NCBI GenBank assembly: GCA_030068075.1
Contig: CM057835.1
Coordinates: 38,243,715 to 38,307,714 of the forward strand
DNA length: 64,000 nt
DNA from: Paguma larvata
Lineage: Eukaryota > Chordata > Mammalia > Carnivora > Viverridae
Direction: 5' to 3'
Part shown: piece after piece, positions 23,334-36,773 of the stretch
Position numbering within the stretch: the first letter of the stretch is position 1
How the letters are laid out: every line of letters starts with the position of its first letter
Translations under genes and position numbers: made by a program
Notes under the pieces: model-generated
Told to the model about the DNA's origin: nothing
What the model saw: only the letters and a program-made list of their open reading frames with translations
The model's database searches: none

Positions 23334-24800
23334 CACACCTTCTCTATCCTTTCATCATCAGTTGATGGACATTTGGGCTCTTTGCGTAATTTGGCTATTA
23401 TGAGTAAATCAGGGTGCATGTGCCCCTTTGAATCAGTATGTTTGTATCCTTTGGGAAATACCTGGTAGTGGAATTGCTGGGTTGTAGGGTAGCTCTATTC
23501 TTAACTTTTGAAGAATCTCCATACTGTTTTCCAGAGTCACTGCACCAATTTGCATTCCCACCAACAGAGTAAGAGGGTTCTCTTTTCTCCACATCCTCAC
23601 CAACACCAGTTGTTTCTTGTGTTGTTACTTTCAGCCATTCTGATAGGTATGAGTTGGTTTCTCATCATGGTTTTCATTTGTATTTCTCTGATGATGAGTG
23701 ATGTTGAGCATCTTTTCATGTGTCTGTTAGCCATCTGGATGTCTTCTTTGGAAAAATCTCTTCTCATGTCTTCTGCTCATTTCTTAACTGGATTATTTGT
23801 TTTTTGGGTGTTGAATTTGTTAAGTTCTTTATAGGTTTTGGATACTAACCCTTTATCCCATGTCATTTGCACATTCTCCCGTTCTGTAGGCTGCCTTTTA
23901 GTTTTGTTGATTGTTTCCTTTGCTGTGCAAAAACATTTTCTTAATGAAGTTGCAGTCTAATTTTTACTTTTGTTTCTCTTGCATCCAAAGATGTGTCTAG
24001 TAAGAAAGTTGCTACGGCCAAAGTCAAAGAGGTTGCTGCCTGTGTTCTTCCCTAGGATTTTGATGGTTGCCTGTCTCACATTTGGTTTTCTATCCATTTC
24101 AAATTTATTTTTGCATATGGTATAAGAAAATAGTCCAGCCTCATTCTCCTGCATGTTGCTGCCCAGTTTTCCCAACATCATTTCTTGAAGAGACTGTCTC
24201 TTTTCCGTTAGATATTCTTTCCTGATTTGTTGAAAATTAGTTGACCATTTCTGGGCTTTCTGTTCTATTTCGTTGTTCTATGTGTCTGTTTTTGTTCTAG
24301 TACCATACTATCTTGATGACTACAGTTTTGTAGTATACCTTGAAGTCTGAGATTGTGATGCCTCCAGTGTTACTTTTCTACAAGATTGTTTTGGCTATTC
24401 AAGTCTTTTCTGGTTCCATACAGATTTTAGGACTGCATTTCTAGCTGTTTGAAATGCTGGTGGTATTTTGATAGAGACTGCATTAAATGTGTAGATTCCT
24501 TTGGGTAGTATAGATGTTTTAACGATATTTGTTCTTTTAATCCATGAGCGTGAAATGTTTTTCCATTTTTTGTGTCCTCTTCAGTGTCTTTCATCATTGT
24601 TCTATAGTTTTCAGAGTACAAATCTTTTACCTCTTTGATTGGATTTATTCCTATGTGTCTTTTGGTTTTTGGTGCAACTGTAAATAGGGTCGATTTCTTG
24701 ATTTCTGTTTCCGCTGCTTCATTATGGTGTATAGACATGTCACAGATTTCTGTATATTGATTTTGTATCCTGTGACTTAACTGAATTTACGCGTCAATTA
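22835..24800 (-). mobile_element. LINE-1, 5'-truncated, antisense (3' UTR and C-terminal half of ORF2)
   Basis: The reversed A-tail at about 22835-22870 is followed by 3' UTR text (CACCCAGTGCTCATTACAAG). The minus strand then reads ORF2: MEYYSAIEKNEILPFA near 23310, and HNEAAETEIKKSTLFTVAPK with EVKDLYSENYR near 24430-24730. Frameshifts break it. A (TG)n(TA)n tract at 23283-23335 sits inside the ORF2 C-terminal coding sequence. Confidence 0.9.
23283..23335. repeat. Compound (TG)n(TA)n microsatellite inside L1 ORF2
   Basis: TGTGTG run followed by TATATA and then ACACAC. It interrupts the motif Met-Trp-Tyr-Ile...Met-Glu-Tyr-Tyr of the antisense L1. Confidence 0.95.
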
Positions 24801-24810
24801 TTTAAATAAA

Positions 24811-26784
24811 TACACTTGAACGAATGGGTTCAGGAATAATTTTTAAAATTATTTCAAGTTTTGCATGAAGCTTCTTTCTAAAACATGGGAAGGATGTACT
24901 TAAAAAAACACTTTGAATTTGACATATTGTTGGATAAACACTGCCCATGTTTTCAAGATGATTTGGGCTTTTGAGTAGGTTAACTATAGGAAACTCTAAA
25001 TCAATTGCAAATTCAGTGGTATGAGTATTCTTTCCAGATGAAAGTTGGTCACAGTTGTGGGAAATAATATTCAGTATTTGTATTCCACATCTACAAATAT
25101 TGTATAATAAAAAGGAGAGTCCCACCATAAAGTTATTTCTTTTCTTAATTTTTAGAAAGGAAAATAGAAGGGTATATGAATATCTTGTCTTAAAAACTAA
25201 ATAGCATTTAAATATATAAAACATTTGGTCATACTTTTTAATAGAAATGTGAAGTTAAATAACCAGGTTATACATATCAAGCAGAACTTTGTGACCCATG
25301 TGGTTTAGAGCAATAAACAAATAACGTTTTTGATTTCTCCATAATGTGTTAATTTTTAAAAGTATGTCCAATGTGACATTTTTAGTACTCTCCCACTTTT
25401 GTTTCTCTTGCTTTTTAGAAGAGAAAGAAATAAAAGTGTACAGAATTTTGTGATTGGTTGGGTAAAATTGGTTAAATGTGAATTATAATCAGTGTTTCTA
25501 AATATCTAAAATATTTATGGCAGTAAGTGAAATTCTAAACTTAATTTTAACAGGAATTTTATTAAAAATAATTTAGCAACTTCAAGAGATTTCTAAAACT
25601 TTTCTAAGTATTTCAGATAAGTAATTATGAATATAAAACTCCAAAGTTTTCTGTGACATTGTAGGCCTGACCTTTGTTAACCATTTAAGTGTCAGTGTTA
25701 TTTGAATAGTCGGTACATCAAGTTTTGCCTTCTCATATCAGATCAAAGACTGATGAAAATAGTTCTTCTCTATTGCTTCATCACTTACCTCTACAAAAAT
25801 GTTGCTATGGTAAGGTTTTCATAGATTATCCTAAAATATTTATGCCAAATTTAATTCTATTTTAAAAAAATGTAGGTAACCTGTTTTTATCATTATAAAA
25901 TACATCATGTTCTGTTATGCTACAATAAGGATTAAACTGATAGTGTCAAAGATTACATACTTCTTGAGGAATTTAACATTTTCGGATAATTATATTACAA
26001 TTATTAAAGAGCCTCTTAACCAATTTCTGAATTTCTTGTTATACCTCAACTTCAAATAGTTTCTCAGGGCTATTATAGAAATCAGTCTGTTGGTAGATTT
26101 CTGCACAATGCAGGACCGTGAGTTACTGGTTAAACCGAGGGATAATATTTTCCTAATTATTGATTACTTTAGGATCCAATAATATACTCATCGAATGCTC
26201 ATTCTCTTCACACTTATTGTTTGCCATTGCCTTTTCGGTTTATTTGGATTTTCTTAATGACCTATAGGAACAAGTTGCTACCTTTAATTTGTTTTATATG
26301 TCTTAAACTTATTCTCTCAGCTTGACTTGTCTTTTTCCTTTTTGATATCTTTTAGTTAAAGTAAGTTTTTAATTTTAATATATTTACCTCTTTCATTTTC
26401 CCTTTAAGCGCTTTGCATCTTGTTTAAGAACTTTCTCCATAGTGCAGTCATGAATATTTTTCTTTTATTTCTTCTAAAATTTTGAAGCTTTTCTTGCTTG
26501 AGATTTAATTGTTTAACAATGTGAAACTGTGTTTTTGTGTGTGTGCAGATACAAAGAAATGGAATAGGTAGTTATTTTCATTTATAAAAATAGAGAAAAA
26601 TTTTTTTCTCAACATCAGTTTTTTGCAAAATCCAGTCCTTTCTTAGAAATCAGTTATACAACAGCTATCATATACCAAATTTTCATATATGATTATCTCT
26701 ATTTGCGACTTCCATCATTCCACCGGTTAATTTTGCCTCTCTATTATAGTACCTCATTTTATTAAACATGCTTCATAATATGTT
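24811..26784. other. Intron 2, about 2 kb AT-rich, no recognised element
   Basis: A 140-codon minus-strand open stretch (24802-25224) overlaps the L1 edge. It has no recognised domain and no support as a gene. Nothing else is visible. Confidence 0.45.
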
Positions 26785-26974
26785 TTTTTCTAAGTTTATT
26801 TCTGTATTTTGAGAGAGAGGAAGAGAGACTGAGTGAGTGGGGAAGGGATAGAGAGAGAGAAGGAGAGAGAGAGAATCTCAAACCGGTGGGACTCCATCTC
26901 ACTAATTGTGAGATCATGACCTGAGCCGAAATCAAGAGTGGGACGCTAAACCTACAAGCCATCTAGATGCCCCC
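26785..26974 (-). mobile_element. Carnivore SINE, antisense, diverged
   Basis: Tail AAGTTTATTTCTGTATTTTG, GA-rich region, and degenerate head AAGCCATCTAGATGCCCC. Confidence 0.85.
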
Positions 26975-27984
26975 ATAATATATTTTAATATCTAGTATGG
27001 GAGTTCCCTCTTTTTTTTCTTTTCTTATACTTCTTTGGCTGTTCTTAGTACATACACATTTTAGAATAAGCTTATCATATTACGTGCAAAACCCTCTGGG
27101 ATTTCAAACAACTGCATTCATCAGTTTTTTTATTATGTAGATGAATTTAGTGTCTTCAGAAGTTTTTTTAAATTCCATTAAATCTGTTATACTGTTAGCA
27201 CAAGAAAATTTCAACAGTTTAGCAAATACTGAAACTAGTTTACAGGAGAAGATTAAGTAGGAGATAATGAGGAAGACAGGCAAATTGATGAAAACCTGAT
27301 GTTAAATTGTTGGTTCTTTTACATATTAACATACATATAGTATTCATTTAACATATTTCTGTGTGTATGTAATTATATGTGCACGTACATAGATATGGCT
27401 AAATATATTAGATCAGTTAGCGCACATAAATAGAGCATCCTATGCTTTCTGCCCATTTGTACTTAATTTTCTGTTATTTATTGTTGATATACTTTTCCCA
27501 GTTTTTTCATTGTGTTTGTTATTTTTTACATGTGTGCAGAAGTATTGACAAATAACTCTTTTCCTTTATGTTAGTTACAATTTTTTTTTTTGCTTGTAGT
27601 AATTTTTAACTCATTTGCAGTACTCTTTCATAGAGAATTTTGTATGTGAAACAAATCCATTATCTGACAAATTTTGTATTGTTTAACAAAATTTTCCTCA
27701 TATCAAGAGTATTAAAATGTTTTATTATTTCAGTACATCTTTTTTATTTTTTTACTTTTGGCTTATTCAGATCTGAAGTTGATTACCTTATGGCATGAGG
27801 CACATGCTTTTTCTCTTCCAAACAATTATTTAAATTATCTTAATATTATTTATCAACTTGTCCATCTCCCTTGATTTGAAATGTAAATTTTATAAAAAAC
27901 CAAATTCTTATGTATGTAGGGAATGGAATGACTACTTATTTTAGTCTTCTTCATATTTAGAGAACAACGTTCTTTTTTTTTTTA
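26975..27984. other. Intron 2, AT-rich, possibly old L1 debris
   Basis: Weak resemblance to reversed L1 in places (for example around 27620-27720), but too decayed to call. Confidence 0.35.
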
Positions 27985-28200
27985 ATTTGTTTTTTTTAAA
28001 TGTTTATTTATTTTTAAGAGAGAGATACAGAGCATGAGCAGGGTAGGGGCAGAGAGAGAGAGAGACACAGAATCTGAGGCAGGCTCCAGGCTCTGAGCTG
28101 TTAGCACAGAGCCTAACATGGGGCTTGAACTCACGAACCATGAGATCATGACCTGGAGCTGAAGTCAGAGGCTCAATCAACTGAGCTAACCAGGTTCCCC
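27985..28200 (-). mobile_element. Carnivore SINE, antisense
   Basis: Tail AAATGTTTATTTATTTTTAA, GA-rich region, and head CTGAGCTAACCAGGTTCCCC. Confidence 0.88.
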
Positions 28201-29756
28201 TTGGATAACGACATTCTTGTACTAAATTTCATCTTTCTGTTTTCTTAATATTGTGGAGAAGTATACATATGCCTTGAATTTATTATTATATTCCCTTTTG
28301 TTCATTCCAGTGTTTCTGTTATATCGTAAGTAAATATTCTTATTTATTGTGCTCTAATATTTTCTTAAGTATTCGTATACTGTTTTTTGTTTTTCTGTGT
28401 TTATAAATAATGAACCAGACTGATTACTGGTTGCGAGCATAATTTTTTTGCTGCCTTTTTGTTGTCGTTATTGCTGTTATTTGTTTGCCTTTTAGCAGCT
28501 GTCAAAGCCTGCTTACATCAAAGGCTTTTATCCAGTATATACAAAATTATATTGGAACTCCTTGTAAATAGGAAGTAATATGTTTAGGCAAGAATGTTGA
28601 CGGACTCCTTTCTCACTTAAATAAGCATGCATTTAAATTTGTTGTAGCACCTTAGAGTATTTTCACTCATTGATGAGTCAGCTTTTATTTTTTCTTACGC
28701 ATCTGTTTCTGTGTGAGATTCTGCTAGTTCTGTAGGCTCTGCTTTGTTTCTCTCTAGAACCCCAATTTCCATTCTTAGACAACCTCTCCATCTCAGGTAG
28801 ACCTTGTGTGGCTAGAGAGTTCTTCTCATGTCAGTGACTAGAAGGAGTCTTTTCAGTCATGTATACTGGATTCTCAGAGTGGAAAGCAGTAAGGCTAGTC
28901 TGCTTCACCACAGGCGGGCCTTCAATTATTTACTTTGATTATCGCCTGCTTCTTCTCACATGCTGGGAATTTTTCATGAGCTCTACAGAGAAGCCTTTCA
29001 CCTCCCCTGAAATGGTCTTCATTTTTCTCTTCTGAGTTACAGTTTGCTTTGCTTTGTTTTCACTACTAGTCTCATCTGATTTCTTTCTATTTCTGGGAAT
29101 TATTCTAAAGTATATGTTCCAGCGGTTTCATTGGAAAACATATATATTTTTCTCCAGAAATATTGGTACAACATGGGCATTGAAGAGAAGTAATCATGTA
29201 TGCCCAATCTAGCATCAGGAATTAGAGATTATCTAAGAAACCCATAAAATTATGACCATGTACTCTAGTGTTTTTGGTAATTTGTGTCCCTCACAGCCCA
29301 AGATATTCTTAGAATATATCTTTAGAACATGACTCCTACCCTGGATTTTATAGTCTAAAAGAGGGTCCCTGTAGAAAATAAAATATTTGTGAACCTACCT
29401 CTAGTTATGTGTTTTCCGCTCCTCGGTAATATATTACAATTCAGTGGATATAATGCTTCTCATTATGTGCAAAGTCTTTGGGAGTAAGTGGCATTGAACT
29501 GGCCCTTGATGAAGGAGTAAGATTTAGAAGATGAGAGGTAAGAACAATTAGGCGGGAGTGATAATGAAAGGACTATGTATTAGAAGTATAATACCTGGTT
29601 TAGAAATAACGGAGTATAGTGTGACCAATATAACGTGGCATGTGAAGCGGGGCACTTACAGTTATATCAGTGAGTTCAAGTATAAGTTAAATTTACTATT
29701 ATTTTTTTTTGAAATATTTAAAATTTGATTTTTATTGAGATCTTTTATTTTGACAG
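28201..29756. other. Intron 2 3' end, no recognised element
   Basis: AT-rich intron up to the exon 3 polypyrimidine tract. No ORF of note. Confidence 0.5.
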
Positions 29757-29779
29757 TTTGAAACTTCTCTTGAAGAATG
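29757..29779 (+). CDS. CCDC178: CCDC178-like coiled-coil protein, exon 3 of 8 (23-nt microexon)
   Basis: Microexon of 23 nt, too short for ordinary ORF finding. It lies between a strong acceptor (TTTTATTTTGACAG) and a strong donor (ATG|GTAAGC). It starts in phase 0, as required after exon 2, reads seven codons (FETSLEE) and leaves two bases, TG. Exon 4 completes these as TGG (Trp). The sequence continues the helix begun in exon 2 and runs into exon 4 as ...LEEWSRTSS. Skipping it would join exon 2 (phase 0) directly to exon 4 and shift the frame, so it is expected to be constitutive in coding transcripts. The two flanking introns are 17.1 kb and 7.0 kb. Support comes from splice signals and phase on both sides, plus my recollection that the CCDC178 protein reads through this motif. 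Confidence 0.8.
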
Positions 29780-30718
29780 GTAAGCTCCTTTCATTCTTTT
29801 TAAATTGTTTTTATGTTCAAATTTGAATGATTAATGTGGTGTAGAGGAGTTTTATTTCAAAAGAAACAGAAAATTAAGAGCAGAGTTTTTTTTGTATTTG
29901 ATAGTAAAATGTTTTTTTGAAAACATAGGAATTAGGATGTCATTGCAAATGGCAGAATAGGCATAGCCAGGGCTGTCTCCCACTGCAAAGAAATGTTGGC
30001 AAAAATTGGTCAGAATCTACTTTTGCAGAAATCTGAATTTAGTCAAAAACGGCAGCCAGGGGAAGAGTTAATGAAGGGTCCGTTGCATTGCATTAAGAGA
30101 GCAGTGTGGCACTTTAGCTTCCCACTTGCTGGTCTCTAGCCCCCAGGTCAGTGGTGGCCACGAAGAGAGCAAGCAGCCTGTACTTGTGGTGTAGGTTGTT
30201 AGTGCTGGAGCGAACAATATGGACCTTATTCTCAAAGAATTGTGTTTCAGCGTTTTGACCTGTCTGATGACTCCTTGAAGAACCAGCACAAAGGCTTGTC
30301 TTTGTCTTGCCTGACTTGGAGCAGTCACTCAGCTGGAACCACTTACAGGCAGTCTTTACTTTCAGTAAAGGCATTTAAAGGCATATACTCGCCACCACTG
30401 TCTGAGGATGTGAATAACAGTAGGGACAGGCTTTAGTCAGACGAAAATGCCTAAAAAAGAGAAGGTCGGCAAAAGAGATACATAGGGGAATTTGGGTTCT
30501 TCAGAGCTGTCATATATACTGGAGCATCCAGAAGTGCACACCTAAGACCAGTGCCAGACGCATGTTCAGGGAAGATTCAAGGAGACCCTGATCATTGATC
30601 TCGGGCTGACCTTTAGGATCTGTGCAGGCAAGAATTGAAGGTAGAAGCAGAGTTGTAAACAGTGTGAATAAGTATTGAAAGAATACATAGAGCCAGTCTG
30701 CTAAGACTGGGAGAGTAT

Positions 30719-30782
30719 TTCCTTTTCCTTTTCTTTTTCTTTTTTCTTTTCTTTCCTTTGCTTTTTTTTTTTTTTTTTTTTG
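30719..30782. repeat. Polypyrimidine tract (CTTTTn then Tn)
   Basis: TTTTCCTTTTCTTTTTC-type run ending in about 20 T. Confidence 0.9.
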
Positions 30783-32132
30783 ACTTTTTTGATTTAAGAT
30801 AATTTGGACAAAACATAAGTTTTCCAGTAAGCTAATGAAACACCTAGTTCAATGGCCACACATGACAAAGAATACAGATATTACAAAATATTTTCGAAGA
30901 ACTACTAAAGAAAGAACAAGAACCCACAACAAACAGGAACAACAAACTCCACAGAGGGAAGGCTATCTTATTTACATTTCACATGAAATTATTTAAAATG
31001 TCCAGTTTATTACAAAATTTATGAAGCAGGCAAAACAAAAACAAAAACAAAAACAACTTTGTGCCATTAACAAGGGGAGGGGAAGAAATTTTAACAAATG
31101 GTCCCGAGAAAGCTTAGACGTTGGACTTATTGGACAATAGCTAAATGAACTATCTTAAATATTCTCGAACAGATAGAGGAAACTAAGGACAAAGAATTAA
31201 GACCAGGAGACTAATGTCTCAATAAATGAAGATTAACAGTAAAGAATTAGAACTTATAAAAAAGAACCAAGTAGATATTGTGGAGCTGAAAAGACCAATA
31301 ACTGAAATGAAAAATTAATTAGAGACCTTCATCAACAGATTGGAGCAGAGGAAAGAATCGGTGAACTTGAAAATAGGTCAATTGAGATTATTCAGGCTGA
31401 GGAGCAGAAAGACAAAAAGAATGAAGTGGAATGAACAGAGCCTAACCCACAGGAGGGACACTGCCGCGAATACAAATAAATGCATAATGAGAGCGCAAGA
31501 GTAACAGAGAAGAGAAAAAGGGGGAGAAAGAATATTTGAAGAAATTTTGCTAAAAATCCCCAAATTAAGAAAGACATGAATTTATACTTTTACTAAATTT
31601 AGTGAACTCTAAGCAGGATAAACTCAGAGATCCACACGTTATGGTCAAATCACTGAAAGCCTGGAACAAAGAGTGTCTTGAAGATAGCAAGAGAGAAGTG
31701 ATTCTTCATGAATAAGGTATCCTCAATAAAAATAGCAGTCATTTTCTCATCAGAAGTCATGGAGGCCAGAGGCATGATACACGGACAGTGCTGGAAGAAA
31801 AAACAAAACTGCCAAACAGGAATTTTGAATCTTGCAAAAGTGTCCTTCAAAAATAAAGGAGAAAGTAAGATATTTGCAAACAAAAATTTGAGGGGCTCCA
31901 TCTCTAGCAGAGCTTTGTATCAGAAACCCTAAAGGTAGTCTTTGAGGCAGAAATCAAAGGACACTAGACAATAACTTGAAGCCAGATGAAGAAGTAAAGA
32001 ACAGTGAGGTAGCTACAAAGATAGATATAAAAGTCAATATGAATGCATTTTTATTTAGCATCTCTTTTATTTTCCTATATAATTTTTAAGATAAATGGAT
32101 AAAATTATAAATCTATATTAATAGGCACACAG

Positions 32133-32340
32133 GGGCACCTGAGCGAATCAAGCAGCTGAATCTCTGACTCTTGATTTCAGCTCAGGTCATGATGCCAGGG
32201 TCTTGGGAAGCCCCACATTGGGCTCCACACTGAGTGTGAAGCCTGCTTAAGATTCTTTCTTTCTCTCTCTTTCCCTCTGACCATCTCCCCTGCTCACACT
32301 CTTACTCTCTTTCAAATTAAAGTGTGTGTGTGTGTGTGTG
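32133..32340 (+). mobile_element. Carnivore SINE, sense, with target-site duplication
   Basis: Head GGGGCACCTGAGCGAATCAA, body, CT-rich region, then (GT)n in place of an A-tail. Direct repeat TAGGCACACAG at 32122-32132 and again from 32341. It lies inside the old L1. Confidence 0.9.
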
Positions 32341-35219
32341 TAGGCACACAGTGTGTAAATGTGTAATTTGTAAAAATGACACATAAAGGGAGGGAAAGAA
32401 CTACAAAGCAACAGAGGTTTTCTTAATACTACTGAACCTGCATTGATTTTAATTCAAACTTAATTTTTATGTAGTTAAGATGTTAATTGTAATCTCCAGT
32501 GAACCACTAAGAAAAATTCTGAAACACAAAAACACCAACATAAATCCAATAAAGAAACTAAATACACTAGAGAAAAATCAACTAACCACAAAATAAGGCA
32601 ATTATGGAGAAATTAAAGAATGAAAAATATTTAAATATTATAGAAAACAAATAGCAAAATGGCAAAAGTGGGTCCTTTTTAAGTTTGTTTATTTACTTCC
32701 AATTAAAACTTATAAGACAAAGAATAATTGACATCTTGATAAAGGAGTCATTTCATCAAGAAGATATAAAAATTATATACATACCCAAAACATAACCTCA
32801 AAATTCCTGAAGTATAAACTGACAGATTTAAAGTGAGAGATACACAGTTCTGTAGTAAGAGTTTGAGAATTCAGTATCGCTACTTTCAAAAATGGTTAAA
32901 AGAACTAAAAAAAAAAAAATCAGTAATGATATAGACTTGAACATGACTTGAACAATCTAGGCCTAACAAATTGATAGAGTACATACTACCCAATAGCAGC
33001 AGAAAACACATTCTTCTCATGCTGACATTGAACGTTATTCAGCGTAGATCATATGTTAAGCCACATAACAAATCTCAATAGACTAAAAAAAGACCGAAAT
33101 CACAAAGTGTCCTTTCTGACCCAGTGGAATGAAACTAGAAATCGTTAACAGAAAGAAATCGAGGAAATCCATGTACATGTAGATATTTAACAACATGCTT
33201 AAAAAAAGCTCAGTGAGTCCAAGGCTGTAATCACAGAAGAAATTAGGAAATACTTTAAATTGAATGAAATGAAAACACAGTGTACCAAAACCTGTGGGAT
33301 GGAGCAAAAGCAGTGTTCAGAGGGCACTTTATAGCCATAGGTGCTAACATTAGAAAAGAAGATTTGAATCCAATAACCTAATTCTATATCTTTCAGAACT
33401 AGAAAAGAATGAATGTGCTAAAGTTAGCAAAAGAAAGGAAATAATAAAGATTAGTGCAGTGATAACAAGTCAAGAATAAAGAACAGTAAATAGTATCAGT
33501 AAAAAATTCTTACTTTGAAAAGATCAGCCAAATTCACAAACCTTTGATTAGACTGACAGAAAAAAGACTTGATTTATGAAAATAAAAAAAAAATTAGGGA
33601 CTTACTATAGACCTCACAGAAATAAAAAGGGATATAATACTATGAACAATTGATAATACTATGAGCAACAAATTTAGATAACCAGGATTAAATACACACA
33701 TTCGTAAGAACACATAAACTACCAAAACTGATTCAGAAGAAGTAGAAAATCTAAACAGATTGGTAACAAGTAAATAAATTAAATCAGTAATCAAAAATCT
33801 CCCAACCCAGGACCAAATGGCTTCACTGGTGAATTCTACTAAACATTGAAAGAAAAATTAATACCAATGCTTCTCTAACTCTTTCAAAAAGTGGGAGAGA
33901 AGGGAACACTTTTCAACCCATTCTATGAGGCTAGCATTGTCCTGATACTAAAGCCAGATAAAAACACCACAACAAAAAGAAATGTAGGCCAATGAGTTTA
34001 TGAATATATATGCAAAAGTCTTCAACAAAATGCTAGCGACCTGAACCCAGCAACATAATAATAGAATTATCTGTCATGATCAAGTGAGATTTCTCCCAGG
34101 AAGCATAAGGGTGGTTCAAAAATCACAAAACTAATCAATGTGTAATATATCCACAGTAATAAAATAAAGGGGGCAAACCCATGTGAACATCTCAATTAAT
34201 GTGGAAACTATGTGGCAATATCCAGCACCTTTTCATGATGGAAATACTCAAAAAAATGATTGGAAAACATGATAAAAGACATTTAAGGAAAAACCTCAAC
34301 TGACTATACTTAATGGTTAAGACTGGAATTTTTCAGCTTAGGATCAGGAACAACACAGGATGCCTGTTCTTGCCACTTTTATTCAACATTGGAAATCTCA
34401 GGCATTGCTGGTGGAAATATCAAATGGTTTAGCCACTTTGAAAAAATAATTTTGGTGGTTTCTCAAAATGTTAAACCTAGAATTACCACACGACCCAGCA
34501 ACTCCACTCTGAGGTATGTACAGAAAAGATTCAAAAGGAAAGGTGTTCAAACAAAATATTGTGTGCAAATGTTCGTATCATCGGTATTCGCAATAGCCAA
34601 AAGGTGGAAACAGCCTCAGATTTTTCAATGGACAAATATATAAATAAAGTGTGGTATAATTATACAATGGAATATTATTCTATCACAAAAAGTAATAAAG
34701 TTTTGATACATGCTGCAACATAGATAAACTTCTAAGCCATTATGCTAAGCTGAAGAAGCCAGACACACAAAGTGACGTATTGTATGATTCCATCTATATG
34801 AAATATCCATAACAGGTAAATCCGTAGAGATGAGAAACACACTGGTCATTGACAGGGGCTGGTGGGAAAGGGGAAGGTGGGAAATTGCTTAATAAATAAG
34901 AGGCTGCTCTTCTGAGGTGAAGAAAATGTTTTACCACTAGATGGGGATGATGATTGCACAGCATTGAATGGTGTAAATGCCATTGAAGTTTTCACTTCCA
35001 AATGCTTAATTTTATGTTAATGACTTTTGCCTCAATTTAAAAAAATATAAGAATTAAAACAAAATTTTGTTGGTCTAAAAATGAACTGAATTTTATAATA
35101 AAATACACGAAAATATATTCAATTATATGTAATAAGTTAGCGTATTGTGTAACTGGTATTACAAGCCAGAAGGAGAGCATTATTTATTAACAGATGCTAG
35201 GACAATTATTTTTCTATCT

Positions 35220-35305
35220 TTAATTAATTTTTTTTAGTATAGTTGACACACGATGTTATATTAGTTTCAAGTGTACAATGTACTGATTCAACATTTTTTA
35301 AAAAG
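35220..35305 (-). mobile_element. L1 3' end fragment, antisense
   Basis: TTTTAGTATAGTTGACACAC and TTTCAAGTGTACAATGTACT match reversed L1 3' UTR text. Confidence 0.7.
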
Positions 35306-35361
35306 CAAACAGGCAAGAAAAATATACATTATTGAAAATACATATTTAAAAATCAAATTAA

Positions 35362-35576
35362 GGGGTGCCTGGGTGGCTCAGTCGGTTAAGCGGCCAACTT
35401 CGGTCCAGGTCATGATATCACAGTCTGTGAGTTCAAGCCCTGCGTCAGGCTCTGTGCTGACAGCTCGGAGCCTGGAGCCTGCTTCAGATTCCGTGTCTCC
35501 CTCTCTCTCTGCCTTTCCCCTGCCCATACTCTGTCTCTATGTCTCTCAAAAATAATAAACGTTAAAAATTTTTAAA
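35362..35576 (+). mobile_element. Carnivore SINE (SINEC_Fc-like), sense, young
   Basis: Intact head GGGGTGCCTGGGTGGCTCAG, body and tail CTCAAAAATAATAAACG. Flanking direct repeat AAATCAAATTAAG at about 35350-35362 and 35577-35589. Confidence 0.94.
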
Positions 35577-35589
35577 AAATCAAATTAAG

Positions 35590-36284
35590 ACTATAGGGAA
35601 AATATAATGAATACTTACCTTACCTCATATTAAACAGGCTTTCTTAAACAAATTGTGGAATGAGGAGATACATAATATGCAGTCATCTGAAATATGAAAC
35701 AGTAGTCAAATATGCAGGAAACAGTATCATGTAACTAAAGCAGTATATTCTATGACTCATTTTATAAAAATTGAAATATCATTAGAATATTATATTCTAT
35801 GTTATATTTTAAAAGAGTAAATTAATATGGGTTATTTTATATTCTGATTTTTGGTGCGTGAACTTCCTTTCATTTATAATACTTATTTGATAAGAAAAAA
35901 TAATAATTAATAAAAATAACCCCCTTCTTTGTTGTTGATACTATGTTTCTTATAACTTTTATCAGAGGAAAAATATTTCTTTTTAAATACAATGAAAAGT
36001 AGTCTGGATTCTAGAATTGGATCAAATTCTCTATATATTCTTTTTATATTATTCGATATATAGAACTTTACATAGAAAAATTCTTTAGAAAAGTAATAAC
36101 ATATCAATTTGGACATTTTGCAAACACCTTATAATTTCAAATCTGAAATAGCATTTTCAGTTTTGTAATTTATACTGGTGTCCCAGAATGTGCTAAACTG
36201 AAGTCAGAGAAATAGCTTTCAAATTATTCTCAATAAACCCCTTTTTTTCTGATAAAACACTCTCCAGGAAACATCAATTTCTCT
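35590..36284. other. Intron 3, very AT-rich, no recognised element
   Basis: No gene or repeat recognised. Confidence 0.5.
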
Positions 36285-36496
36285 TTTTTTTCTCAAGTTT
36301 ATTTATTTATTTTGAGAGAGATCAAGAGCACAGACTGGGGAGTGGTAGAGAGAGAGGGAGAGAGAGAATCCTAAGCAGGCTCTGGGCTGTCAGTGCAGAG
36401 TCTGATGCAGGGTTTGATCTTGTGAACCATGAGATCATGACCTGAGCTGAAATCAAGAGTCAGATGCCTAACTGACCGAGTCACCAAGGTGCCTTA
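36285..36496 (-). mobile_element. Carnivore SINE, antisense, diverged
   Basis: Tail AAGTTTATTTATTTATTTTG, GA-rich region, and degenerate head CCGAGTCACCAAGGTGCC. It ends about 280 bp before exon 4. Confidence 0.87.
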
Positions 36497-36773
36497 CCAA
36501 TTTAATTTTTAAAAAAGAACTGTTTTAATATCCCCTGAAATATTTTCAGGTCACTTGTAACAAATTTTAAATTTTTATTAATTCACCATGTATTATAAAA
36601 CCCATTATGTATCAGAATTTTGCTATATCATTCTCCATAGTAGCATTAGCATGCATAGTAAGTTTCACCACAAACATTTAAAGTTTAATGTAAGATAATC
36701 ACCTAAAATTTGTCTTACTAACTTTAAGAACAACAGTTCTTTATTAATTGGTTGCTGGTTTCCCTTTACATAG

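Larger units (their letters stand above)
29935..35040 (+). mobile_element. LINE-1, old, sense, near full structure with 5' UTR, ORF1, ORF2 and an internal ORF2 deletion
   Basis: From about 29935 to 30710 the text resembles an L1 5' UTR (ATGGCAGAATAGGCATAGCC-like opening, GTGTGGCACTTTAGCTTCCC). Decayed ORF1 runs at about 31180-32000, and an intergenic region with a SINE at 32133-32340. ORF2 linker and RT debris runs at about 33100-34380 (GACCAAATGGCTTCACTGGT for the SPGPDGF-type motif, and GGATGCCTGTTCTTGCCACT). At about 34385-34410 the RT palm is followed abruptly by the extreme C-terminal/3' portion, so several hundred codons are deleted. No intact frame. It is in the same orientation as the host gene. 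Confidence 0.7.

Noticed and set aside
23283..23335. CRISPR-like or regulatory repeat array
   Set aside because: A simple dinucleotide microsatellite in an L1; there are no spacer-repeat structures anywhere in the window.
24802..25224. 140-codon minus-strand ORF as a gene
   Set aside because: AT-rich chance frame overlapping the end of an antisense L1; no recognisable domain.
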